From Methylopila sp. M107 (GTDB taxonomy: Bacteria > Pseudomonadota > Alphaproteobacteria > Rhizobiales > Methylopilaceae): a stretch of DNA of 64,000 bases. This document shows, one piece after another, positions 17,574 through 26,426 of this stretch. Where the stretch lies: NCBI RefSeq assembly GCF_000384475.1, contig NZ_ARWB01000001.1:3165039-3229038 (forward strand), written 5' to 3'. Position 1 is the stretch's first letter. Every line of letters begins with the position of its first letter. A program made the position numbers and the translations under genes. Below the pieces are notes generated by a model. The model was not told where the DNA came from. It searched no databases and saw only the letters and a program-made list of their open reading frames with translations.

Positions 17574-18683
17574 ATGACCCAACTTTGGAGATACACTAAC
17601 CCGGTAGAGATCACGTTCGGCATTGGCGCTATAGGAGAGCTAAAGCAGAAGATCGCGGGTCGCAATTACTGCATCGTGACCTACGGCGACAATCCGTCTT
17701 TTGTGGATCTCGCTCGCAAAATCGAGCATGACGCTGGTCCTGCTCTCGTAACGATTCGAGACGTTGAACCAAATCCGAGCTTCATTGGGCTGCGCGTCGC
17801 TTGCGCCTCGCTCTCGGCAAGCCCGAAGGAGCCTGAGGTAATCGTCGCTCTCGGAGGTGGGTCTGTCATCGACACCGTGAAGGTGCTCGCGGCAACAGGT
17901 TCCGATTTTTCGCGCGTTCAGGCCTATTTGGAAGGCCGCGCCGGTCCAGAGACCCTATCAAGCACACCGATTATCGCCGTGCCCACCACTTCCGGCACGG
18001 GCAGCGAAGTTACCTGCTGGGCAACGGTTTGGGACACGGAAGCGAAGAAGAAATATTCGCTTGCCCGGCCGAACCTGTATCCGGAATGCGCGATCCTCGA
18101 CCCAGCTCTCACCGTCGGCGTGCCGAAGTCGCTCACGCTCAGCACTGGTCTTGACGCCCTTTCACATGCACTGGAAAGCATCTGGAACGTCAACGCCAAT
18201 CCGGTCTCGGCCAACCACGCCGTGTTCGCAGCAAGCGAGGTCCTCGAGGTCCTGCCAAGCCTTCTGGATAACCTTGACGACGTGGAAAAACGCTCGCGGA
18301 TCGCACGTGCGAGCATGTCGGCCGGTCTCGCCTTCTCCAATACCAAGACGGCGCTCGCGCATTCGCTTTCGTACTACCTCACCCTTCACCATGGCACCGT
18401 GCACGGCATCGCCTGCTCGTTCAGCCTCCCCGCAGTCATGCGAAGCGTGATCGGGCGCGACGCCAACTGCGACGCCGTGCTCAAGCGCATCTTCGGTACC
18501 GACCTCAATCGCGGCGCGGACAACCTCGAAGCCTTCATCACGGGCCTCGGCGTTTCAACCAAGGCGACGGACTATGGTGTCGCGCAAAAAGATTGGGTTG
18601 ATGCGATCGAAGACGCCCTGGTGGGTGAGCGAGGCCGCAACTTCATCGGCACCCGCGAAGCCGTTCTGGCCGCAGCAGCATAA
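17574..18683 (+). CDS. Phosphonate-metabolism-associated iron-containing alcohol dehydrogenase
   Basis: Group III metal-dependent alcohol dehydrogenase, 369 aa. NAD-binding features are VALGGGSVIDTVK near residue 92 and PTTSGTGSEVT near 137. Metal ligands expected for the family are at Asp194, His198 (GLDALSHALE), His263 (LAHSLSYYL) and His277 (HGTVHGIACSFSLP). The sequence matches what I recall of the phosphonate-operon Fe-ADH subgroup (TIGR03405 type) and PhpC-like phosphonoacetaldehyde reductases. It is first in a run phnA-KPR-OPA-EH-fosX. A plausible reaction is oxidation of 2-hydroxyethylphosphonate to phosphonoacetaldehyde, or the reverse; this is inferred. The start has GGAG seven bases upstream. 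Confidence 0.87.
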   Translation: MTQLWRYTNPVEITFGIGAIGELKQKIAGRNYCIVTYGDNPSFVDLARKIEHDAGPALVTIRDVEPNPSFIGLRVACASLSASPKEPEVIVALGGGSVIDTVKVLAATGSDFSRVQAYLEGRAGPETLSSTPIIAVPTTSGTGSEVTCWATVWDTEAKKKYSLARPNLYPECAILDPALTVGVPKSLTLSTGLDALSHALESIWNVNANPVSANHAVFAASEVLEVLPSLLDNLDDVEKRSRIARASMSAGLAFSNTKTALAHSLSYYLTLHHGTVHGIACSFSLPAVMRSVIGRDANCDAVLKRIFGTDLNRGADNLEAFITGLGVSTKATDYGVAQKDWVDAIEDALVGERGRNFIGTREAVLAAAA

Positions 18684-18697
18684 TTGGAGCAACAGTG

Positions 18698-19948
18698 ATG
18701 ACCTCTCAAACTGAAACCGGCTCTGACATCATTGCAAACGGCCGTAGCTATCGCCGGCCTGGAAAGCCCGTCGTGATCGTCTGCATCGACGGTTCGGAGC
18801 CTGGATACATCGAGGCCGCAATCGAAAAGGGGCTCGCCCCAAACCTCGATCGCCTAATGAAGACGGGTGCCAACACCACTGCGCTGTGCGTCATTCCGAG
18901 CTTCACCAATCCCAACAACTTATCGATCATCACCGGCCGTCCGCCGGCCGTGCACGGCATTGCCGGCAACTTCTTCTACGACCGCGAGTCGGGTGAGGAA
19001 GTAATGATGAACGACGCCAAGTTCCTCCGCGCCCCGACGATCCTGGCCGAGTTGCAGAAGGCTGGCGTGAAGGTCGCAATGGTAACGGCTAAGGACAAGC
19101 TGCGGACGTTGCTCGGCAAGGGCTTGGACTTCGCCTCCGGCTCCGCAATCGCGTTCTCTTCGGAGAAGGCAGACAAAGCCACCAAGGACGACAACGGCAT
19201 AGATGACGTTCTGAATTTCGTTGGACTGCCGCTTCCTGAGGTCTATTCCGCCGACCTCTCCGAATTTGTTTTCGCAGCTGGTGTCAAGATCCTCAAGACG
19301 TTCAAGCCGGACGTTATGTATCTTTCGACAACTGACTACGTCCAGCACAAAGCCGGGCCGGGCGCCAAGCTCGCCGACGCCTTCTACGAGATGTTCGACC
19401 GCTATGTCGGCGAACTCGATGCGCTCGGTTGCACACTCGTCATGACCGCCGACCACGGGATGAACGACAAGCACCTGGCGAATGGCGAGCCGGACGTGAT
19501 TTACTTACAGGAGATCCTGGACAAGAAGCTTGGAGCTGGCGCGGCGCGCGTCATTCTCCCGATTACCGATCCATACGTCGCCCACCACGGGTCGCTTGGC
19601 TCGTTCGCAACGGTATACGCCGACGAGGACAAGCGCGGCCCTATTATCGACATCCTGAAGGGCATCGACGGTATCGACGTCGCGATCCTTGCCGACGAGG
19701 CATGTAAGCGCTTCGAACTGCCGGCCGACCGCATCGGCGACGTCGTCACCCTGTCCTCAAAAAACAAGGTGATCGGGACCTCGCCGGCGAAGCACAACCT
19801 GTCCGGTCTCACTGAGCCACTGCGCTCGCATGGCGGCCTTACCGAACAGACTGTGCCGATGATCGCCAATAGGAAGATCGAAGTGCCCGCAGGTCGAACG
19901 CTTCGGAACTTTGACGTCTTCGACGTAGCCCTCAACTTGGTCCGCTGA
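18698..19948 (+). CDS. phnA: Phosphonoacetate hydrolase
   Basis: Zn-dependent C-P hydrolase of the alkaline phosphatase superfamily that cleaves phosphonoacetate to acetate and phosphate. The 416-aa length matches the family (about 415-425 aa). Metal and nucleophile features are Asp31 in VIVCIDGSEPG, the nucleophilic Thr70 in PSFTNPNNLSIITG, a TTDYVQHK segment and MTADHGMND. The C-terminal LRSHGGLTEQTVPMI segment carries the last metal histidine. ATG 18698 is preferred over GTG 18695, with GGAG nine bases upstream. It follows the Fe-ADH by 14 bases and needs PhnY (27608) to supply phosphonoacetate. This is distinct from the unrelated E. coli protein also called PhnA. Confidence 0.93.
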   Translation: MTSQTETGSDIIANGRSYRRPGKPVVIVCIDGSEPGYIEAAIEKGLAPNLDRLMKTGANTTALCVIPSFTNPNNLSIITGRPPAVHGIAGNFFYDRESGEEVMMNDAKFLRAPTILAELQKAGVKVAMVTAKDKLRTLLGKGLDFASGSAIAFSSEKADKATKDDNGIDDVLNFVGLPLPEVYSADLSEFVFAAGVKILKTFKPDVMYLSTTDYVQHKAGPGAKLADAFYEMFDRYVGELDALGCTLVMTADHGMNDKHLANGEPDVIYLQEILDKKLGAGAARVILPITDPYVAHHGSLGSFATVYADEDKRGPIIDILKGIDGIDVAILADEACKRFELPADRIGDVVTLSSKNKVIGTSPAKHNLSGLTEPLRSHGGLTEQTVPMIANRKIEVPAGRTLRNFDVFDVALNLVR

Positions 19949-20018
19949 CCGGCTTGCTCAACGTCCTGCGGCGATGTCCGCCGCAGGACGCCCGTCGCCG
20001 TTTTCAAGGGAGGACGAC

Positions 20019-21086
20019 ATGACGCTTTATCGCGTCTTGGTTGTAGGGGCCTCGTACGGGTCTTTGCTCGCGAGCAAGCTGCTGCTCGCTGGGCATCAGG
20101 TGACGGTCGTCTGTTTCCCCGACGAGGCGGAGGTCATCAATCGGATCGGCTTACGTCTCGACATTCCGACTAAAGCGCATGGCTTGGTCGAAATCGACTC
20201 ACGACAGTCGCCGGGAACACTCTCCGCGATCGGCCCTGATGGAATAGATGTCGCGGCGTTTGATCTCGTCTGCCTTGCGATCCAAGAGCCGCAATGTCGG
20301 GTCGAAGCAATTCGGAGACTGCTCAAGGCGGTGGCAGCGTCGAATGTGCCGGTTATGTCCGTCATGAACATGCCGCCGCCTCCCTACCTTTTCCGCGTTC
20401 TCGGCGTCTCCCCTGACGTCCTCCGTCACGCTTACGTGGATCTGGAGCCTTGGTGCGATTTCGATAACGCGCGTTTTACCCTTTGCAGCCCCGATCCACA
20501 GGCGTTTCGCCCCCCTGGCGCCCCTGCGAACCAGATGAGGGTTTCGCTTCCTACAAACTTCAAGGCTGCGAGATTTCCATCTGATGCCGACACCAAAATT
20601 CTGCGGGATCTGGCTACTGGGATCGACGCGGTCAGATGGTCGTCGCATGGCTCGCTCATCGAACTGCCGGTCAAACTCAAAGTGCATGACAGCAGCTTCG
20701 TCCCTCTCGCCAAGTGGGCCATGCTACTGACCGGGAACTACCGCTGCGTGACCTCAAACGGTCCAATCAGCATCGCCGAGGCGGTGCACTGCGACATCGA
20801 TGTCTCACGCGGAATCTACGAGTGGGTTTCTACCGTTTGCTTCACGCTTGGCGCGGCGACGGAGGATCTCGTCCCATTCGAAAGATACGCTCACGCAGCT
20901 GAAGGGCTGACTAAGCCATCATCTGCGGCTAGGGCTCTGTTCGCGGGCGCGCATCATATCGAGCGCGTTGATCTTCTTGTCCAAAGTCTTGCTGCCAATC
21001 ACGGTCTTCAAAATCGTTTCGTCGACGGAACCGTCGAGGCCGTTAATGATCGTTTGTCTCAGAACCGTCGCTCGATACATCACTGA
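20019..21086 (+). CDS. Ketopantoate-reductase-like (ApbA/PanE N-domain) protein
   Basis: Protein of 355 aa with an N-terminal dinucleotide-binding fold: YRVLVVGASYGSLLASKLLLAGHQVTV, a variant of the GxGxxG motif reading GASYGS. A second region, DLVCLAIQEPQ, fits the ketopantoate reductase superfamily. The C-terminal half does not clearly show the catalytic Lys/Glu arrangement of PanE, so it is unlikely to be a pantothenate enzyme. ATG 20019 is supported by AAGGGAGGA. It sits between phnA and the OPA transporter in the phosphonate run, suggesting oxidation or reduction of a phosphonate hydroxy-acid; the substrate is unknown. Confidence 0.75.
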   Translation: MTLYRVLVVGASYGSLLASKLLLAGHQVTVVCFPDEAEVINRIGLRLDIPTKAHGLVEIDSRQSPGTLSAIGPDGIDVAAFDLVCLAIQEPQCRVEAIRRLLKAVAASNVPVMSVMNMPPPPYLFRVLGVSPDVLRHAYVDLEPWCDFDNARFTLCSPDPQAFRPPGAPANQMRVSLPTNFKAARFPSDADTKILRDLATGIDAVRWSSHGSLIELPVKLKVHDSSFVPLAKWAMLLTGNYRCVTSNGPISIAEAVHCDIDVSRGIYEWVSTVCFTLGAATEDLVPFERYAHAAEGLTKPSSAARALFAGAHHIERVDLLVQSLAANHGLQNRFVDGTVEAVNDRLSQNRRSIHH

Positions 21087-21321
21087 CATGTTAGGCAGCA
21101 TCAGATCCCGGCCTCAAGACCAGTAAAGTCTAGCCTTCACGTTGCTCTTCGTGCGTCACAATCTCAGCCGTGAAGCCACATGCAAGGGAGCCAATGTGCC
21201 GCCTCCCGGATCGATATTTTCTATACTTCCCGAGAGGAAATGAATTAGCGAAAGCATCCATGAGCGCCCAATCTTCCATCATTATTGCTCCAAAAGAGAG
21301 CAGAATAAGGGGATACGCTCA

Positions 21322-22605
21322 ATGACCACACATCCTATTGATATTGGGGTCACGCCCACCGTCGCACAGAGTTTCCGACGGGCTCAGTGGAAAATGCTTT
21401 TCGCCACTATGTTTTGCTACCTGTTCTTCTATACAGGTCGGCAAACATTCGGATTTGCAATTCCAGGCATTCAGGCCGAGCTCGGGTTTTCCAAGGCGCA
21501 GCTTGGATGGGTGAGCGCCACGATGCTATGGTGCTACGCGATCGGCCAGGCGATCAACGGCAACCTTGGCGACAAATACGGCGGCCGGCGCATGATGACG
21601 GCCGGCGCCGTGTTTTCGTGCGCAACCAACTGGGTCCTCAGTTTCTCTACCGGGCTCTTCTCCCTTGGCGCTCTATGGGGCGTGAATGGCTACTTCCAAG
21701 CACTAGGTTGGGCACCAGGAAGTCGTTTGCTGTCGAATTGGTGGGGCTCCAGCGAAAGAGGCAAGGTATACGGCTTTTATTTGTTCGCATCTGGTTCTGC
21801 GGCAATAATGTCATTCTTGACATCTGTTATCATTATCGACGTAATGCACCTTGACTGGCGATGGATATTTCGCATCCCGGTTCTATTGATGTTGTTCGGC
21901 GGAATTACGTACTTCTTTATTGTTAGAGATAAGCCAGAGGATCTGGGATTCAAGTCGCCTCACGACGACGACGCTTTGCAAGCTGGTCCTGACGCCGGCG
22001 TTGATTCAGGCGAAAGTTCCTTTCAGCGCTACAAGGCAGTGCTTAAGAACTGGCGACTATCGGTAGCTGGGCTGACAATTGGTTTTGCCAACGCTGCCAG
22101 GTACGGACTTATCGTTTGGGTGCCCGTTCATTTTCTAGGTTCTGGCCTCGCAACAGCACCGGGCGGCCGCTGGATCAGTATTGCATTGCCCTGCGGGATG
22201 GCGATTGGCGCCATCACGAACGGCTGGGTTTCGGATCGGGTCTTTGGCTCTCATCGAGGTAACGCCATCGGGCTCTACATGCTGCTCGCTGTTGTATCGA
22301 CTGGCGCGATGTATTTCGTTCCGCACGACCAACGTATGCTAGGCATTGCAATGCTTTTTTTAAGCGGCTTTTTTGTTTTCGGGCCTTATGCATCTCTCTA
22401 CGCGCTGTGCCCGGATCTGGTCGGTGTGAAACGCGCAGGAACCGCTACCGGCATCCTTAACTTCTTTTCGTATGCCCTTGGCGGTCTTATTGAGCCGCTG
22501 ATCGGCTGGATTCTCGATCACTATCCCGATACTTCGAACGTGTTTTTGGTAGTGTGCGTCGCGAGCGCGCTCGGGTTTTTAACATCACTCTTGATCAAGC
22601 GGTGA
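21322..22605 (+). CDS. OPA-type MFS transporter (GlpT/UhpT-like), copy 1
   Basis: Twelve-segment transporter of 427 aa in the organophosphate:phosphate antiporter group. The N-terminus has FCYLFFYTGRQTFGFAIPGIQ, the loop GNLGDKYGGRRMM, and WAPGSRLLSNWWGSSERGKVYG, features shared with GlpT-like carriers. A second copy at 29148 is closely related along its length. OPA carriers exchange phosphate for organophosphates and, in E. coli, import fosfomycin, so this is the likely phosphonate importer. Its stop overlaps an in-frame ATG upstream of the next gene, so expression is probably coupled. Confidence 0.88.
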   Translation: MTTHPIDIGVTPTVAQSFRRAQWKMLFATMFCYLFFYTGRQTFGFAIPGIQAELGFSKAQLGWVSATMLWCYAIGQAINGNLGDKYGGRRMMTAGAVFSCATNWVLSFSTGLFSLGALWGVNGYFQALGWAPGSRLLSNWWGSSERGKVYGFYLFASGSAAIMSFLTSVIIIDVMHLDWRWIFRIPVLLMLFGGITYFFIVRDKPEDLGFKSPHDDDALQAGPDAGVDSGESSFQRYKAVLKNWRLSVAGLTIGFANAARYGLIVWVPVHFLGSGLATAPGGRWISIALPCGMAIGAITNGWVSDRVFGSHRGNAIGLYMLLAVVSTGAMYFVPHDQRMLGIAMLFLSGFFVFGPYASLYALCPDLVGVKRAGTATGILNFFSYALGGLIEPLIGWILDHYPDTSNVFLVVCVASALGFLTSLLIKR

Positions 22606-22637
22606 TGGTCAAACGTGAGTTAAGAGGATTGCGCTCA

Positions 22638-23528
22638 ATGCAGATCAAACACTGCCGCACCGGCGAGCTCGACGTCGCCTACGAGGAACTGGGACCATCA
22701 GATGGGTTTCCCGTGATTTTCCTTCACGGGTTCCCCGACGACCCACGCACGTGGGATGAGGTTGTCCAACCCATTGCACAGGCGGGACACCGAACGATCG
22801 CGCCATATCTTCGAGGCTATGGGAAAACGCGCTTCTTGAACGAGAGCCATGTCGGGAGCGGCCAGCAGGCCGCTCTCGGCAAGGATCTCCTTGATCTCAT
22901 GGATGCTCTCCAACTCAAAAAAGTAGGCTTGGTTGGGTACGACTGGGGCGGTAGAGCGGCTTGCGTGGTCGCCGCCCTGTGGCCTGAGCGCGTCCGGTGG
23001 ATGGTGTCGATCGGCGGCTACCACATTCAGAACATCGCCAACGCGCACATCCCCGCCGATCCCGAGCAAGAACGCCGTTTTTGGTACCAGTTTTATTTTG
23101 GGACCGAGCGCGGAGTGCTCGGTCTGACAAAGAACCGCTACGCCTTATGCAAACTGTTGTGGGAGCTTTGGTCGCCAAACCTGAGGTTCTCCGAACAAGA
23201 ATACGCGCGCACCGCCGCGGCGTTCGACAATCCCGCCTTCGTCGATATCGTCATCCACTGTTACCGCCACCGCTACGGAAACGCTGATGGCCATGCGGCT
23301 TATGACGCAATCGAGCGAGAGCTGGCTCGTCTGCCTAAGATTAGCGCGCCGACGATCGTCCTTCACGGCGGCACCGACGGCTGCAAGCCGCCAACAGACT
23401 CTTCGAGCCACGACAAGTATTTCGATGGTCGCTACGAACGCCGGATCTTGGCCGAAGCCGGGCACATACTGTCGCGCGAAGATCCCGAGGCGGTCGTGCG
23501 CGCGATCTTGGACGTTTCACGCGATTAA
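22638..23528 (+). CDS. Alpha/beta hydrolase, epoxide hydrolase or dehalogenase type
   Basis: Alpha/beta-fold hydrolase of 296 aa. It has the oxyanion motif HGFP (residues 30-33), typical of epoxide hydrolases, an aspartate nucleophile at Asp102 in VGYDWGGRAA, and the catalytic histidine in LAEAGHILSRE. An Asp nucleophile flanked by Trp indicates epoxide hydrolase or haloalkane/haloacetate dehalogenase chemistry rather than an esterase (Ser). ATG 22638 is chosen because AGAGGA lies about 9 bases upstream; ATG 22605 overlaps the transporter stop and is an alternative. It directly precedes fosX, an unrelated epoxide-opening enzyme. Confidence 0.85.
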   Translation: MQIKHCRTGELDVAYEELGPSDGFPVIFLHGFPDDPRTWDEVVQPIAQAGHRTIAPYLRGYGKTRFLNESHVGSGQQAALGKDLLDLMDALQLKKVGLVGYDWGGRAACVVAALWPERVRWMVSIGGYHIQNIANAHIPADPEQERRFWYQFYFGTERGVLGLTKNRYALCKLLWELWSPNLRFSEQEYARTAAAFDNPAFVDIVIHCYRHRYGNADGHAAYDAIERELARLPKISAPTIVLHGGTDGCKPPTDSSSHDKYFDGRYERRILAEAGHILSREDPEAVVRAILDVSRD

Positions 23529-23581
23529 ACACACGCAACGTGGCCTTAGCGGAATTGCAAAAAGATAAGTCAGGAGAAAAA

Positions 23582-24001
23582 ATGACCGAAGGTATCAGTC
23601 ATATCACGTTTATTGTCAAAAATCTTGAACGTACGGCAAGGATATTTGTTGAAGCACTACGAGGCCAAGAAGTATACTCAAGTGGCGATGAAATGTTTTC
23701 CGTTAGTCGCGAGAAATTCTTTCTCGTAGGAGGGCAATGGATTGCGATCATGGAAGGTGAAGCGCTGCCTGAGCGTACGTACAATCATGTTGCCTTTAAA
23801 ATCCGGCCGGGCGAGGTCGATGAGTATCGCGCGGCGTTAGAGAAACTTGAAATCGAAATCAGAATTCCAAGATCTCGCGTTAATGGCGAGGGCGAGTCGA
23901 TCTATTTCTACGACTACGACAATCACACCTTCGAGCTGCATACCGGGACCCTTGAAGAGCGCCTTAAGCGCTATGCGCACGGCGTAAATCCTACCGACTG
24001 A
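23582..24001 (+). CDS. fosX: FosX-type fosfomycin hydrolase
   Basis: Metal-dependent epoxide hydrolase of the vicinal-oxygen-chelate (glyoxalase) fold, 139 aa. FosX adds water to fosfomycin, giving 1,2-dihydroxypropylphosphonate. Expected Mn ligands are all present at the canonical numbers, His7 (ISHITFI), His69 (TYNHVAFK) and Glu118 (HTFELHTGT), and the general base specific to FosX, Glu44 (SVSREKFFL), is conserved. That separates it from FosA (glutathione) and FosB (bacillithiol). AGGAG precedes ATG 23582. The FosX described from Mesorhizobium loti also lies in a phosphonate operon, so a catabolic rather than purely protective role is possible here. Confidence 0.92.
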   Translation: MTEGISHITFIVKNLERTARIFVEALRGQEVYSSGDEMFSVSREKFFLVGGQWIAIMEGEALPERTYNHVAFKIRPGEVDEYRAALEKLEIEIRIPRSRVNGEGESIYFYDYDNHTFELHTGTLEERLKRYAHGVNPTD

Positions 24002-24038
24002 AACGTCTCGCCGACATGCTGGATCGCTCGAAGACGTC

Positions 24039-24802
24039 TTGAAGGTCATGACCCGGGCCGCCGAAAAAGCGGGCCGGGGCATTCGTCGCGACTTTCGCGC
24101 GCTAAACCAGTTGGAGGTGACAACGATAGGGCCTGGCGGTTTCGTATCGGAGGCGGATCACCGCGCCGAACGCTCACTAGCCAGAGAACTTGGACTTGCC
24201 GGCCCGGGCTACGGGTTTCTCATGGAGGAGGCTGGCAAGGGCGATCGCCAGAATTAGTGGATCATCGACCCGCTCGACAGCACCACCAACTTTAACACGG
24301 CCTACCCCAAATTCGGCATTTCCTTGGCGCTGGTGCGCGCAGGCGAGATTGTCGCCGGTGTCGTGTTAGATCCGATTACGAGAGAAATGTTTTGGGCTAC
24401 ACGTGGCGGCGGATCTTTCATGGATGGGCGATCGATCAGGGTTTTGTGCCGCACGTCGCTCAACTAAGCTGTTGCCGCTGCTGGCATCCCCCATTTGGAC
24501 AAGGCTGATCGCCTCCCATTCCCGCCGTGAGCTTGCACTTGTACAGGCCGAAGCGGCCGGCGTCCGCCGCTTCGGCTCGGCTTGGCTTCGCTAGATGGCG
24601 CGATGGTCGCAGCGGGCCGACTTGATGGCTATTGGGAGAGAGATTTTAAAGCTTGGGACCTGGCGGCCGGACGGCTTCTGCTTACGGAAGCGGGCGGCGC
24701 GGTCAGCGACGTCTGAGGCGCCGACGACATACTAAGCAGCAGCACGATCATCGCCGGCAATGATCACATTCATCGGCGGCTGCTCGTTCTGGTCACGGCT
24801 TA
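24039..24802 (+). pseudogene. Degraded inositol-monophosphatase-family gene
   Basis: Fragments of a SuhB-like phosphatase occur in order but in different frames with stops. The first frame gives MTRAAEKAGRGIRRDF, GFVSEADHRAE and GYGFLMEEAG, then a TAG at 24256-24258 immediately before WIIDPLDSTTNF, where the usual Gly of the metal motif is Ser. Reading continues to SFMDGRSIRV, then shifts. Later fragments are [43 protein letters not shown] in the shifted frame, a TGA, and SSTIIAGNDHIHRRLL. At least two indels and several stops make a product impossible. It directly follows fosX, so the lost phosphatase was probably part of that transcript. Confidence 0.9.
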
Positions 24803-24833
24803 ATCACCGCCGATCCCGGCTTGCGTTTCAAAA

Positions 24834-24863
24834 CAAAAAAGGGCCGCCCCTTTGGGGGCGGCC
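24834..24863 (-). terminator. Rho-independent terminator of the aldehyde dehydrogenase gene
   Basis: GGCCGCCCC (24842-24850) and GGGGCGGCC (24855-24863) form a perfect 9-bp GC stem with a TTTG loop. On the minus strand the stem is followed by a run of six T, the classic intrinsic terminator layout, about 100 bases past the stop of the gene at 24966. The plus strand has no T-run after it, though it could also stall readthrough from the fosX side. Confidence 0.8.
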
Positions 24864-24965
24864 AAGTGGGGAGGGCGAGGGCAACTCCTCGCGATCCTTG
24901 CCGCAGCCGGCGTCGGGAGTGCGCCTGCAGCAAGCTTGTTGCGGATCAGGTTCCCGGCGGCACCA

Positions 24966-26426
24966 TCACCAACGCATGTTGACGTTTTTTGTACGGGTGT
25001 AGCTAAGCACCTCAGAAAAGCACTCCTCTTCGCCGATACCGCTCTGCTTCCAGCCACCGTAGGGAGCGCCCAAGTATCGGCCGTTCGAGTTGATCCAGAC
25101 ATAGCCGGCGTCGACCCGGTCAGCGGTCTCCATCGCTTTGGCGAGGTCATTGGTGACGATCGCCGCTGTCAGGCCGTATTCGAGGCCGTTGACCTTCTCA
25201 AGCATGTCCTCGTAGTCGTCCCACGAGAACACCGACATGACCGGGCCAAAAATCTCTTCGCGGCCAATCTTCATGTCCGGGGTGACCCCATCGAAAACGG
25301 TCGGTGCGATGAAGAAGCCGCGATCGAGTGAGGAATCCTTAGGCTTGCCGCCGCCCGTAAGGAGCTCTGCGCCTTCGCTCTTTCCTGCTTCGATGAAGGA
25401 CATCACTCGATCGAACTGCCGCTGGGACACGATAGGACCCACATCGTTCTCATTGAACCAGGGCATGCCAATCGGTAGAGCTTCGGAAAGGCGGACTAGT
25501 TCGTCAGTGACTGCGCGACGCAGTGAGCTGTGAACAAAGACGCGAGACGTCGAGCTGCACGACTGTCCCTGCCGGTTCATATTCATGCCCTTGATCGCCG
25601 CGGCCGCCGCCTTTTTTGGGTCGGCATCAGGGAAGATGATGATCGGGTTCTTGCCGCCGAGCTCAAGTGTCAACTTTTTTAGGCCGTCAGCCGCCTCCCG
25701 GGCGATGACGCGGCCGGTAGCGACAGAGCCCACCAGGCCGATGCGCTGGATATCAGGATGACGAACAAGCGCAGACCCAGTCGCTCCGTCGCCGGTGATG
25801 ATGTTTATGACGCCTGGCGGGAAAATACCTTCGCACAGCTCGCCCAGCCGCAGGCTCGATAGAGGCGCCTGCTCCGATCCCTTGATGACCACGACGTTCC
25901 CGGCAGCAAGCGGCGCTGCCGCTTTCTCGGCACAGAAGCGGAAGGGATGGTTGAACGGGTTGATTTTAGCGACGACCCCGTAGGGCTGACGTCTCGTGAG
26001 ATTAAGATGCCGAGGACCCTGCGAAAAGGTCTCACCTTTTACTTCGGTAATCAGTCCAGCGCAGTATCGGAGCGATGCCGCGCTCCACGCCATATCACCG
26101 CGCATACCCACAATAGCATTGCCTGAGTCGACAGAGTCGATCAGTGCGAGCTCGTCAGCATGCTCCTCGATCTTATCAGCGAGAAGCTCCAGACAACGCG
26201 CGCGCTCAGTAATTGATACCCGAGACCACTCCTTAAAACCCTTTTTGGCCGCATCCACTGCGACATCAACGTCCTGAGCTGTAGCGAACGGAACCTCGCC
26301 AAGCGTCTCGGAATTGGAAGGATTGATAGTCGCAAAACTTTTGCCTTCCAGCGGTGCAACCCACTTGCCACCTATGTATAAGCCGCGCGCTTTAAACCCA
26401 AGGTCTGGGGTCTTCGTGCTGTTCAT
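24966..26426 (-). CDS. NAD-dependent aldehyde dehydrogenase (betaine-aldehyde type)
   Basis: Aldehyde dehydrogenase of 486 aa. It has LYIGGKWVAP at the N-terminus, INPFNHPFRFCAEK, the NAD region IGLVGSVATGR, the catalytic Glu in TLELGGKNPIIIF, the catalytic Cys in NRQGQSCSSTSRVFVH, and EEIFGPVMSVF. GGGGGAGG precedes the ATG. It is on the strand opposite the phosphonate run and shares a long AT-rich upstream region with phnY. It is not the PhnY orthologue (that is at 27608). It may oxidise another aldehyde of the pathway, for example one derived from a three-carbon phosphonate, but this is not shown by sequence. Confidence 0.9.
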   Translation of the reverse strand: MNSTKTPDLGFKARGLYIGGKWVAPLEGKSFATINPSNSETLGEVPFATAQDVDVAVDAAKKGFKEWSRVSITERARCLELLADKIEEHADELALIDSVDSGNAIVGMRGDMAWSAASLRYCAGLITEVKGETFSQGPRHLNLTRRQPYGVVAKINPFNHPFRFCAEKAAAPLAAGNVVVIKGSEQAPLSSLRLGELCEGIFPPGVINIITGDGATGSALVRHPDIQRIGLVGSVATGRVIAREAADGLKKLTLELGGKNPIIIFPDADPKKAAAAAIKGMNMNRQGQSCSSTSRVFVHSSLRRAVTDELVRLSEALPIGMPWFNENDVGPIVSQRQFDRVMSFIEAGKSEGAELLTGGGKPKDSSLDRGFFIAPTVFDGVTPDMKIGREEIFGPVMSVFSWDDYEDMLEKVNGLEYGLTAAIVTNDLAKAMETADRVDAGYVWINSNGRYLGAPYGGWKQSGIGEEECFSEVLSYTRTKNVNMRW

